DNA of 64,000 nt from an uncultured Draconibacterium sp. (GTDB taxonomy: Bacteria > Bacteroidota > Bacteroidia > Bacteroidales > Prolixibacteraceae). The stretch covers positions 3,661,501-3,725,500 of the forward strand of contig NZ_OY782038.1 of the NCBI RefSeq assembly GCF_963677575.1, given 5' to 3'. Below are positions 19,328-27,039 of this stretch, in pieces (the first letter of the stretch is position 1; each line of letters starts with the position of its first letter). The notes under the pieces are model-generated. The model saw only the letters and a program-made list of their open reading frames with translations, was not told where the DNA came from and ran no database searches. Made by a program: the position numbers and the translations under genes.

Positions 19328-19516
19328 ATGTCAGGTATGAAAAACAGGGATAATGCCAATAAGTGCAAAACAGAAAAAGAAGGGAATGAGATTACGCGAA
19401 AGGAAGCGATAAAAAAAGCCGGTAAATATGCAGCGGTAACGGCAGCATCAATGTTAACCATTCTGAGTCCTAAGGAGTCGCAGGCTCAGAGTTCGACACC
19501 AAGTCCGGGGTGGTAA
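19328..19516 (+). CDS. Small Tat-like leader peptide, candidate RiPP-type precursor
   Basis: A 62-residue peptide with a polar N-terminus, a degenerate twin-arginine-like motif (TRKEAIKK), a hydrophobic stretch (AGKYAAVTAASMLTIL), a probable cleavage region (ESQAQ) and a very short C-terminal tail, SSTPSPGW. I recall peptides of this design in Bacteroidota but know no assigned function. The gene sits 44 bp after the giant protein gene. It is followed by a hairpin terminator and then by a PqqD-like/HPr-kinase-like gene and a nucleotidyltransferase gene. The tail's Ser and Thr residues are plausible targets for kinase-type modification; that is inference. The start could equally be the ATG at 19337, which has AGG just upstream. 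Confidence 0.6.
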   Translation: MSGMKNRDNANKCKTEKEGNEITRKEAIKKAGKYAAVTAASMLTILSPKESQAQSSTPSPGW

Positions 19517-19564
19517 TAATCGAAATATAAACGGATTGACAACTTTTATAGATTTAGCAATTAG

Positions 19565-19592
19565 TACTACTGTTAACAGCAGTAGTATTTTT
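19565..19592 (+). terminator. Terminator or attenuator between precursor and kinase genes
   Basis: TACTACTG at 19565-19572 pairs with CAGTAGTA at 19580-19587, extended by two inner pairs around a 3-nt loop, and is followed at once by five T. The hairpin ends 16 bp before the ATG at 19604. Partial read-through would give more precursor than enzyme mRNA. Confidence 0.7.
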
Positions 19593-19603
19593 ATTGGTTT
19601 GAA

Positions 19604-20770
19604 ATGAATGATTCATATCCTGGATATGAGGCGAAACCAACTGATTTAGTGGTTTACCCGCTCGAAGATAAAAAAATTGTATGGCTACCAGATGTAAACA
19701 AATACATACTGGCAGAAGCTGTTATTGCCGAAGTAATAAGCGCAATTGTAAATGAGGAACCTGATCATTTGATTCTATCGCTATGTGGCAATCAACTTAA
19801 AATTGATGAAGATCAGGCATTGGTTTTAATCGATGATGTACGAAAAACGTTACGAGATCTTAGAGGATCGGCAGCAAAGGCTGAACCCCGGGATTTGCAC
19901 ATTTTGTCGGATTTCATTGACTTCCAAAAGACTATAAAAAAGTATTACAGGATAAACAACATCATTTTTTTTGTTGAATATGAAACCCTGAGGGCTGTAG
20001 AAATCAATCATCCAAAGTTTTCTCATTTTGAAATAGAGGCTGTAGGAACCATTCATCACCATTTTAAGTTACTTCATCATCAGAATGCCTTTTGTTTAAT
20101 AGCTGATGGCGAAAATATAGGTTGCTGGCAAGAAAAAGACGATCATTTCTTAGGCGGTAAATTTTCTATGCAGATTTTGCAGCGTTTATACAAAAAGGAT
20201 GAAAGCGAGTGGCTGGGAGTTTTTCATGCAGCAGGGATTTCAAACGGAAAGAAGGGAATACTTTTTTTAGGTGATTCCGGAAACGGGAAAAGTACTTTGT
20301 CGGCACTTTTAATGGCAAATGGTTTTGATGTTTTATCAGACGATTTTCTTCCTGTTGAAAAAAGGAAGAGGCATATTTGTCGCTTTCCGGCGGCTATATC
20401 GGTAAAGAAAAAAGCGTTCAGTATTTTGAGTGCCTGGTTTCCGGAGTTGGATCATTCTTCTGAATATTCTAATCCGGAAGCCAATAAAGTTTTTCGTTTT
20501 CTGCAACTTTCCAACACCGATCTTCATTCTGTACCTTGTGTTGCACTGGTATTTGTAAAATATGAACCCGGTTCCGGAATGGAGTTCACAGCATTGTCTA
20601 AAGAGCTTGCTTTTCAGAAGCTTATTCCCGATTCGTGGATTTCACCTTTAGCGGATAATGTTAACGACTTTTTACAATGGTTTGATAGTCTACCTTGCTG
20701 GCAATTAGGCTATTCTGATAATGATGCGATGCTTGAAAAAGTAAAAGAATTGTTTAACGATGGATGCTAA
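19604..20770 (+). CDS. PqqD-like / HPr-kinase-like protein
   Basis: A 388-residue cytoplasmic protein. The N-terminal about 95 residues (VVYPLEDKKIVWLPDVNKYI, later LKIDEDQALVLIDDVRKTLR) have the layout of a PqqD-like peptide-recognition domain; this is a weaker call. The C-terminal half is an HPr-kinase-like P-loop domain: Walker A GDSGNGKST at about residues 223-231, followed by LSDDFLPV at about 244-251, the acidic second motif. Proteins of this kind accompany RiPP clusters, including lasso-peptide kinases that phosphorylate a C-terminal Ser. The stop overlaps the start of the next gene by 11 bp, which indicates translational coupling. The substrate here is plausibly the 62-residue peptide. 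Carbon-catabolite HPr kinase itself is unlikely because the N-terminal domain and context differ. Confidence 0.72.
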   Translation: MNDSYPGYEAKPTDLVVYPLEDKKIVWLPDVNKYILAEAVIAEVISAIVNEEPDHLILSLCGNQLKIDEDQALVLIDDVRKTLRDLRGSAAKAEPRDLHILSDFIDFQKTIKKYYRINNIIFFVEYETLRAVEINHPKFSHFEIEAVGTIHHHFKLLHHQNAFCLIADGENIGCWQEKDDHFLGGKFSMQILQRLYKKDESEWLGVFHAAGISNGKKGILFLGDSGNGKSTLSALLMANGFDVLSDDFLPVEKRKRHICRFPAAISVKKKAFSILSAWFPELDHSSEYSNPEANKVFRFLQLSNTDLHSVPCVALVFVKYEPGSGMEFTALSKELAFQKLIPDSWISPLADNVNDFLQWFDSLPCWQLGYSDNDAMLEKVKELFNDGC

Positions 20771-21866
20771 AAAGATGCTTTTTTTTATCGGTAGGTGTTT
20801 GAGCCTTTCGGTGCATTCCGAACGGGAAGCTGAGATCCGTAAGCTTTTGCACAGCGGAGATGTTAATTGGGAAGCAATGGTTTGGATTGGCAGTAACCAA
20901 TATGTTCTTCCTGCACTATTCGTACAGTTTCGGAATTATAACCTGCTAAGTGAATTACCAGCTGATTTGGTTGACTATCTCGAAGAGATCTATCAGTTAA
21001 ACTTAGCCCGGAATACTTCTGTTCTGGAGGAAACCTGGCAAATAATTGCTTTATTAAATTCAATAGGAATTGCCCCGGTTTTTTTAAAGGGAACTGCTCA
21101 TTTACTGGAAGGCCTTTATACTGATATTGGCGAACGAATGATTGGAGATATCGATTTTTTGGTAGCAGAACAAGAGGTATTGCCGGCAGTAGCAGAACTC
21201 AAAAAGCGGGGGTATTATAACTTAAATGAACGCCGGGGTGGTCAGTTGCTCATAAATAAACATTATCCCCGCTTGCAAAATGAAAAAACAGTGGCTGCTG
21301 TTGAAATTCACCATCAACTGGTTTCAAAACCCTATAGTAAAAAGTTCGATGCGCAATTTCTCGATTCAGAAAAAAAGAGATTGAATGTGGCAGGTGAAGC
21401 CTATGTGCTGTCCGATTATCATCAGATTATTCACAATATGATGAATGCCCAGATGAACGACAAAGCCTTCAAATTGAGAAAGATATTAATGCGAAATGCT
21501 TATGATTTGCAGTTGCTGGCTGGCAGAAAAAATCCACTAGATTGCATATTGGATTTCAAATATTATCAGAAAGAATTAAATGTCTTTTTATGTGTTGTCG
21601 CGAGGGTATTTGATACCGAGATAGCCTATATAAACAATGCCGCAGCAAAAAGATATTTCAATCAGCTATTGTTTTATAATAACCATCCTCGTTTTTATAA
21701 AATGAATGAGATTGTTCACTTCCTGTTGTATCGTTTAGGGCGCTATATAAAACTGCCAATAATTGCAATATACAATAGGGGCGAACGGGAGGCGCTTGTC
21801 GGAAAATTATCTGACTGGAAATGGTATTTTGAGCACCTTAAGTCATGGCGAAGTATCAGTTATTAA
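20760..21866 (+). CDS. Nucleotidyltransferase of the PF14907 (NTP_transf_5) type
   Basis: A 368-residue protein of the uncharacterised nucleotidyltransferase family found in lasso-peptide and exopolysaccharide clusters. The signature is VFLKGTAHLLEGLYTDIGER followed by MIGDIDFLV at about residues 105-135: a conserved LKG, then the DxD metal-binding pair in GDIDFLV. Helical segments fill the N- and C-terminal parts. The start codon lies inside the end of the HPr-kinase-like gene, so the two are translated together. In paeninodin-type clusters the family member sits beside a kinase and a precursor; that family knowledge supports a tailoring role here, although the chemistry is unknown. No cyclase, leader peptidase or transporter gene is nearby. 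Confidence 0.75.
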   Translation: MDAKKMLFFIGRCLSLSVHSEREAEIRKLLHSGDVNWEAMVWIGSNQYVLPALFVQFRNYNLLSELPADLVDYLEEIYQLNLARNTSVLEETWQIIALLNSIGIAPVFLKGTAHLLEGLYTDIGERMIGDIDFLVAEQEVLPAVAELKKRGYYNLNERRGGQLLINKHYPRLQNEKTVAAVEIHHQLVSKPYSKKFDAQFLDSEKKRLNVAGEAYVLSDYHQIIHNMMNAQMNDKAFKLRKILMRNAYDLQLLAGRKNPLDCILDFKYYQKELNVFLCVVARVFDTEIAYINNAAAKRYFNQLLFYNNHPRFYKMNEIVHFLLYRLGRYIKLPIIAIYNRGEREALVGKLSDWKWYFEHLKSWRSISY

Positions 21867-21932
21867 TTTCAGGGTGGCACAACTCTCATTTTGTAAACGA
21901 CTTATCCTGCAAAATCATTAAAACAGAAAGCA

Positions 21933-21940
21933 TATCTTTG
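21933..21940 (+). promoter_or_regulatory. -7 element for rlmN
   Basis: TATCTTTG matches the Bacteroidota TAnnTTTG -7 box and lies 20 bp before the rlmN ATG at 21961. I see no good TTG at the expected upstream distance, so the promoter is only partly supported. Confidence 0.4.
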
Positions 21941-21960
21941 CAACAAATTAGATATGTACG

Positions 21961-22980
21961 ATGAAGGAAAGGTTATTCGGAAAAACATTAGGAGAACTAC
22001 AGGAGTTGGTTGTAGAGCTGGGGCTGCCAAAATTTACGGCAAAACAAATCACCGATTGGCTGTATAAAAAAGAGATCAGCTCGATTGAGGAGATGACAAA
22101 CCTCTCGAAAAAAGCCCGTGAATTGCTGAACGAGCGCTTTGAATTTGGCTTAACACCATATACAAAAGTAAGTGCCAGCATTGATGGTACACGAAAATAC
22201 CTGTTCCCTACGATTCAGAATAAATTTATCGAAACCGCGATGATCCCTGAACGCGACCGGAAAACCGTTTGTGTGAGTTCGCAGGTGGGGTGTAAAATGG
22301 GTTGCCTGTTTTGTTTTACCGCCAAACAGGGATTCCAGGGACAGCTTTCTGCCGGCGAGATCATCAACCAGATAAAAAGTATCGACGAAGTAGAAGAAGT
22401 GAGCAACATTGTTTACATGGGCATGGGAGAACCTTTTGACAATCTCGAAGAAGTATTAAAAAGTTTGGAAATTTTGACTTCAGAATGGGGATTTGCCATG
22501 AGCCCACGTCGGATAACTGTTTCAACTATTGGCATTATTCCGGGCATGCTAACTTTCCTTGAGAAAAGCGAGGCGCACCTGGCAGTGAGTCTGCACACAC
22601 CATTTCACGAAGAGCGCCAGAAAATTATGCCGGTTCAGGTGGCTTACCCAATTGAAGAAGTGGTTGAAGAAATTAAAAGCTGGGATTTTGGTCGTCAGCG
22701 CCGTGTGTCGTTTGAGTACATTTTGTTTGAAGACCTGAATGATACAAGTGCACATGTTGATGAGTTGGCACGCCTGCTCAGTGGTTTAAAATGCCGTATT
22801 AATCTGATTCGTTTTCACCCCGTGCCGGGAACACCGCTTAAAAGTCCGGGAGAAGAAACCATTCAGCGTTTTAAAGATGGCCTCAATAAAAAAGGAATTC
22901 TTACCACTGTTCGTGCGTCGCGTGGCGAAGATATTTATGCTGCTTGCGGTTTGCTGTCTACAAAGGAGCTGGTGAAGTAA
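21961..22980 (+). CDS. rlmN: 23S rRNA (adenine2503-C2)-methyltransferase RlmN
   Basis: A radical-SAM dual-specificity RNA methyltransferase that modifies A2503 of 23S rRNA and, in some bacteria, A37 of tRNAs. The 339-residue product has the N-terminal accessory domain (FTAKQITDWLYKKEISSIEE), then the radical-SAM cluster motif in SSQVGCKMGCLFCFTAKQGF (CxxxCxxC) at about residues 105-112. The SAM-binding GMGEPFDN and the C-terminal RASRGEDIYAACGLL follow, with the catalytic Cys in the AACG segment. It appears monocistronic with its own promoter, and converges on the DUF4143 ATPase gene after 18 bp. Confidence 0.97.
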   Translation: MKERLFGKTLGELQELVVELGLPKFTAKQITDWLYKKEISSIEEMTNLSKKARELLNERFEFGLTPYTKVSASIDGTRKYLFPTIQNKFIETAMIPERDRKTVCVSSQVGCKMGCLFCFTAKQGFQGQLSAGEIINQIKSIDEVEEVSNIVYMGMGEPFDNLEEVLKSLEILTSEWGFAMSPRRITVSTIGIIPGMLTFLEKSEAHLAVSLHTPFHEERQKIMPVQVAYPIEEVVEEIKSWDFGRQRRVSFEYILFEDLNDTSAHVDELARLLSGLKCRINLIRFHPVPGTPLKSPGEETIQRFKDGLNKKGILTTVRASRGEDIYAACGLLSTKELVK

Positions 22981-22998
22981 AATATTTTAAAGTTGAAC

Positions 22999-24132
22999 TC
23001 AGATTAGAAAATCGAGAAAATTTTCTTTCGAAATAACTTCAAATTTTGCATCCGGATAATTCTTTGCCCATGCTTTTGGAATTTTTACTTTTCTCGGAGA
23101 AAACTTGAACTCAAAAGCAAACAGCTTCCCATCCCGCTCTTCAATTAAATCAATTTCCTGTTGGTCATAAGTCCTCCAGAAATAATCGTTTGAGAAGATA
23201 CGTTTGTAGTGTTTGGTTTTGGTCCTTTCCATAAAAAGAAAATTTTCCCATAACATCCCGATATCGTTTCTTTGACTTATGGGATTGAAGTTGTTGATCA
23301 GTGCATTACGAACACCATTGTCCCAAAAATAATAGCGGGATGATTTTACGATTTCTTTTCGCAGGTTTCGCGAAAAACCACTAACCTTTTTAATGATAAA
23401 CGATTTTTCCAGGAGGTCTAAATATCGCTCAACGCTTTGTTTGGCAATTCCAAGATTATTACCGAGTTCAGTTAACGAAACTTCTTGCCCAATCTGGAAA
23501 GCCAGTAACTTTAGCAGATCAGATAGTTTAGAAGGATTCCTGATATTTTCAAGTTCGAGTATATCTCTATATAGATAAGAATCGCGGAGAGAGTGGAGGT
23601 ATTCACGTTTTTCTTCAATGTTTTCAGCAGTTAAAATTTCGGGGTAGCTACCAAAAATTATCAGGTTTTCCAGTTGCTCCAGAACTTTCATCCCCCCGTT
23701 TTGATTATAAAGTTCGTAAACAGAAACCGGAAACAAAAGTCGTGTAATATTACGACCAGTTAACGGCTCTCCCAATTTGTTTGAAAGGTCGAACGACGAT
23801 GATCCCGTTACGGCAATTATTTTTTCAGGAAAATGGTCAACCAGTAGTTTTAATCCAAATCCGATTTCCGGAATCCGCTGTGCTTCATCAATGTATATTA
23901 AATCGTATTTATTAAAATATGTGCTTAGCTGACTGAGTTTTTGTGAAGAAAGGATATCTCGTAATTCCAAATTATCGCCTGTCCCTGAATAAACAGATCC
24001 TTCAAACTTAGTGATCATTTTTTTTAATAACTCAGTTTTTCCTACTCTTCGCGGACCATACAAAACAAATACTTTCCCTTTTTGCAGTATAGGTTTATCC
24101 CTTTTTTCCAGATATCGTTGGAGCCAAATCAT
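22999..24132 (-). CDS. AAA+ ATPase with DUF4143 C-terminal domain
   Basis: A 377-residue P-loop ATPase. Walker A is GPRRVGKTELL (about residues 28-38), Walker B is LIYIDEAQRIPE and the sensor-like segment is AVTGSSSFDLSN. The middle has a winged-helix-like portion (SLTELGNNLGIAKQSVERYL). The C-terminal DUF4143 domain carries a PD-(D/E)xK-like pattern (EIDLIEERDGKLFAFEFK), typical of this family, in which nuclease activity is suspected but generally unproven. Such genes are often mobile, present in variable copy number and of unknown function. The ATG at 24132 is used; a TTG at 24135 is also in frame. A 32-bp tandem repeat about 60-130 bp upstream could regulate it. Confidence 0.88.
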   Translation of the reverse strand: MIWLQRYLEKRDKPILQKGKVFVLYGPRRVGKTELLKKMITKFEGSVYSGTGDNLELRDILSSQKLSQLSTYFNKYDLIYIDEAQRIPEIGFGLKLLVDHFPEKIIAVTGSSSFDLSNKLGEPLTGRNITRLLFPVSVYELYNQNGGMKVLEQLENLIIFGSYPEILTAENIEEKREYLHSLRDSYLYRDILELENIRNPSKLSDLLKLLAFQIGQEVSLTELGNNLGIAKQSVERYLDLLEKSFIIKKVSGFSRNLRKEIVKSSRYYFWDNGVRNALINNFNPISQRNDIGMLWENFLFMERTKTKHYKRIFSNDYFWRTYDQQEIDLIEERDGKLFAFEFKFSPRKVKIPKAWAKNYPDAKFEVISKENFLDFLI

Positions 24133-24190
24133 CAAAAAAATTAAAGTTTATTGCAATAACAAAAATATAATATTTTATATAAAAATGAAA

Positions 24191-24264
24191 ATTAGGGAAG
24201 TTTAATTACTTAATTTAGCTAAATTAGGGAAGTCAAATTACTCAATTAAGCTAAATTAGGGAAG
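24191..24264. repeat. 2.3 copies of a 32-bp tandem repeat upstream of the DUF4143 gene
   Basis: Units begin ATTAGGGAAG at 24191, 24223 and 24255 (the last partial). Each full unit ends in a TTAGCTAA or TAAGCTAA palindrome-like core. The repeats lie in the gap between the ATPase start (24132) and the lipoprotein gene (24384). They may be a binding site for autoregulation or simple tandem duplication. Confidence 0.6.
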
Positions 24265-24383
24265 ATTTGTTTGGGTTTCTACTTAATTCTCAGGAATAAA
24301 AGAGATTCTGATATAAAATTTATTTGTTAGTAAAAGCAACTTTTTGCCCAGCTTATTTATCTTCATTAAAATTGGTTTTAAAA

Positions 24384-24806
24384 ATGAGAACGTATTCCTT
24401 TTTGTCAGCGATATTTATCGTACTTTTATTTAGCGCCTGCAACGAAGATAAGTGTGATTGCAACGGGCAAATTGTTGGACGGTGGGAAGTCGACGATTTT
24501 ATGTCTCTTGAGTCGGTAGCTTACCCGAAAGATGATAATTACAGTCCGCTTATTGAGTTTAAAAGTGATGGAAGTTACGATGTTGAGTTGGATGTAAATA
24601 TTTGTGGAGGTGAATATGCTTTGGCGCTAAATGATAGCATTAGTATTTCCGGGGTGGGTTGTACAGAGATTTGTTGCGATAGTGAATTTTCAAAGAAATT
24701 TAGGACTATGCTACCTCAGGTTTCTACCTATAAAGTTGATGGAGGAGAACTTCGCTTAACTGTTGAGGGGTGGGGATGGATTAATTTGAATTGGATTTCA
24801 AAGTAA
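24384..24806 (+). CDS. META/HslJ-like lipoprotein
   Basis: A 140-residue lipoprotein with signal MRTYSFLSAIFIVLLFSAC, where the Cys of the lipobox LFSAC would be lipidated. The mature part begins with Asp, Cys and Asn residues, then GRWEVDDF, IEFKSDGSYD, an NICGGEY segment and a CTEICCD segment. This order resembles META-domain proteins (G-W, F-dG, cN-G-Y, C). Seven Cys residues in the mature part suggest disulfides in the envelope. The ATG at 24384 is chosen because it begins the signal peptide; the upstream extension to 24324 has no signal character. It overlaps the convergent MBL hydrolase gene by 9 bp. Function unknown. Confidence 0.7.
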   Translation: MRTYSFLSAIFIVLLFSACNEDKCDCNGQIVGRWEVDDFMSLESVAYPKDDNYSPLIEFKSDGSYDVELDVNICGGEYALALNDSISISGVGCTEICCDSEFSKKFRTMLPQVSTYKVDGGELRLTVEGWGWINLNWISK

Positions 24807-25634
24807 TTCGGCTAAGCTGAATTTCTCTTTCAGTAGCACACCTTTTTCAGTTTCCTGCACCGAGACGCATTCCGTATAATAATCATGCTCGAAGAATAAT
24901 ATGTAGTTATTTTCGGCAGCTTCTTTCAGAAATTTTCCTTTTTCTTCCATCACTTTTACCGGATCGAGATCGTAAGCCGAAATCCACAGCAAAGGAATGT
25001 TGGCGGCTGTTGTAAACAGATCGGAAGTGTATACAAAAGAGTGTTTTTTGGTGTGAAGAATTGGGAGCATTTGCCCCGGCGTGTGACCGTTGAACATCAT
25101 TATATCAAAGTCTGGAAGGAATTCTCCTTCTTTATCAATTAGCTTTAATTTCCCTGATTCCATCATAAAATCCAACACTGGGCGATGATAAGCAGCTCGT
25201 TCTCGGGGATTCGAAATTTTGGCGTGTTCCCATTGCGTTTTGCTGCTCCATAAAGTTGCATTTGGAAATACTAACTCCAGTTTCCCGTTAACATTTTTAA
25301 CGGCTCCGGTGCAGTGGTCCCAATGAAGGTGCGTAAAAAATACATCGGTAATATCAGTGGCTGGATAACCTTTTTTCGCCAATGATTTTTTCAGTTCGTT
25401 AACAGATGTCACTCCATTGTTCCTGAGGTGTTTATCGGGATAGTGATTTCCAATGCCGGCTTCAATAAGTATTTTTCTATCACCGATCTCAACCAACAGG
25501 CAACGCAATGTTAGTTGGGTGAAATTGTCGTCGTTACACGGGTAAACTTTTTTCCACAATACTTTTGGAATGGCGCCAAACAAGGCTCCTCCATCGCAAT
25601 GAAAATGACCGGCAGACACTGGAATAAGCTTCAT
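24798..25634 (-). CDS. MBL-fold metallo-hydrolase
   Basis: A 278-residue metallo-beta-lactamase-fold hydrolase. The zinc-binding motif HLHWDHC (HxHxDH) is at about residues 106-112. A later GHTPGQM supplies another His, TSDLF contributes the bridging Asp, and FFEHDYY near the C-terminus supplies the last His. The layout resembles the lactonase/quinone-hydrolase branch with an N-terminal beta strand and GALFGAIPKVLW loop, but the substrate cannot be inferred. No signal peptide is present, so it is probably cytoplasmic. The ATG at 25634 is preferred to the in-frame start at 25667 because the domain begins there. Confidence 0.85.
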   Translation of the reverse strand: MKLIPVSAGHFHCDGGALFGAIPKVLWKKVYPCNDDNFTQLTLRCLLVEIGDRKILIEAGIGNHYPDKHLRNNGVTSVNELKKSLAKKGYPATDITDVFFTHLHWDHCTGAVKNVNGKLELVFPNATLWSSKTQWEHAKISNPRERAAYHRPVLDFMMESGKLKLIDKEGEFLPDFDIMMFNGHTPGQMLPILHTKKHSFVYTSDLFTTAANIPLLWISAYDLDPVKVMEEKGKFLKEAAENNYILFFEHDYYTECVSVQETEKGVLLKEKFSLAELL

Positions 25635-25724
25635 ATAAAAAAGTTTGAAGTCAGAGGCGGGAAGCATGGCGATTTTGCAACAGCCTTTTCCAACTTTTAT
25701 TAAACCTTGTAAAAGTAAATGAAT

Positions 25725-26852
25725 TTAATGGGGTACAAGACCGTAGCGTTGCTGAAATGCTGAATCTAACGAAAAGTTCATAACGTGGTCAACCACGCCG
25801 GTGTAATCTTTTATCCCCGATTTTATATTGTTGTGCTTTAAGTACGCATCATTTATTTGCGAGGCTGTTTTGTCCATGGTTGCGTTGCGTAGTTTGTTCC
25901 AGTGTTCGCTTATTCTATTGATGTCCGCCTGTACTTCCGGCGAGATTTCAGCAACAAGTTTTTTGTAGGCTTCCAAACCTCGTGCCTGCCTAAAAAAATG
26001 AAATGAAATAAACAACTTAGCTGAATATTGAATTCGTTGAGATGAACTGTGTGTGCAAACCAGCCACGAGTAAAAATTGGCTTCGCCCTCGCTGGTAACG
26101 CCCAATTGGTGAGCTTTTTCGTGTGCCAAAACAAATGGGTATTCGATGGGCAAAACCATTTTATTTACATGAACTTCGTTAAAAAATGGTCCGAAATAGC
26201 CTGTAATCCCTGATTTTGAATAGAATCCGCTAAACGTAATTTTTTTGTCGCGGCGTTTTCCCATGGGATAGTCGAATTGTAAAACCGGTGCCAGTTGCTG
26301 GTACGATTCTTCAATTATTCGGCTGGTTTTAACTTTGTCAATCGTATCAAAATCGCAATGCAATTGGTTTAATTCTGCAATGTATTGGTGCATAAATTGT
26401 ACAAATTCTTCGGTATCGGGTTTCCGGTCTTTTATTCCAAGCCGGCCGGGTAAGGACGATCGGAAATAGTTGAATCCCCAAAGCACGTAGAACAGGATAT
26501 AGACTGTAGCCAGAATATTTAGCAATAATTTTCCGGCAGCTTTCCATTTTAGTTGTTTTGTAAAAATCTGAACAAGCAAAACTAAAGGCAATAAAATCAA
26601 CACTGCGTAAAAGACATCATCAAGCGAAAAGGGAAAAACGAAAGAAATTGTTGATAGTATTGACGCCAGTTGAGGGTAAAATTTCTCTGAATACCAGTTT
26701 TCAACAAAGCCGGGGTGTTGGCGTAGGAAAAGTGTAAGCACAAAAATGATTCCTGCCAAAGCCGGAAGAATAAGCCATTTGTATTTTGTGTTTATTTTCA
26801 ATTTTTCGGGTAAAGATACAAGACAAAATTTGAAGATTTTCCAGCTGTCCAT
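25725..26852 (-). CDS. DUF3810 membrane protein with zinc-peptidase-like motif
   Basis: A 375-residue inner-membrane protein. Three hydrophobic helices occupy about residues 25-145 (WLILPALAGIIFVLTLFL, then VFYAVLILLPLVLLV, then LLLNILATVYILFYVLWGFN). A soluble C-terminal domain follows, with the DUF3810 motif FVLAHEKAHQLGVTSEGEAN. HExxH is here HEKAH followed by a Glu, as in zinc peptidases; catalytic activity is inferred from the motif only. It is transcribed away from the M19 dipeptidase gene and shares a 187-bp AT-rich upstream region with it, in which I could not confirm a consensus promoter. Confidence 0.88.
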   Translation of the reverse strand: MDSWKIFKFCLVSLPEKLKINTKYKWLILPALAGIIFVLTLFLRQHPGFVENWYSEKFYPQLASILSTISFVFPFSLDDVFYAVLILLPLVLLVQIFTKQLKWKAAGKLLLNILATVYILFYVLWGFNYFRSSLPGRLGIKDRKPDTEEFVQFMHQYIAELNQLHCDFDTIDKVKTSRIIEESYQQLAPVLQFDYPMGKRRDKKITFSGFYSKSGITGYFGPFFNEVHVNKMVLPIEYPFVLAHEKAHQLGVTSEGEANFYSWLVCTHSSSQRIQYSAKLFISFHFFRQARGLEAYKKLVAEISPEVQADINRISEHWNKLRNATMDKTASQINDAYLKHNNIKSGIKDYTGVVDHVMNFSLDSAFQQRYGLVPH

Positions 26853-27039
26853 CTCTTTTAGTGTTGTGCCTGGTAGTTAGAGTTGAAAAATAGGTAAATG
26901 TATTTTGGCATCTGAAGAGAAGAAGTCTGAACCAAAGTTTATTTTTACCTGCAATATAAATTCTTTTTGATAGAATATTGTTTATTATAAAATGCATTTG
27001 TTATAATTGTTTTCAATTTAAAATCAAAAAAACTTTATA

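Noticed and set aside
19328..21866. A complete lasso-peptide cluster
   Set aside because: Kinase-like and nucleotidyltransferase families fit, but there is no asparagine-synthetase-like cyclase, no transglutaminase-like peptidase, and the tail is too short to form a lasso.
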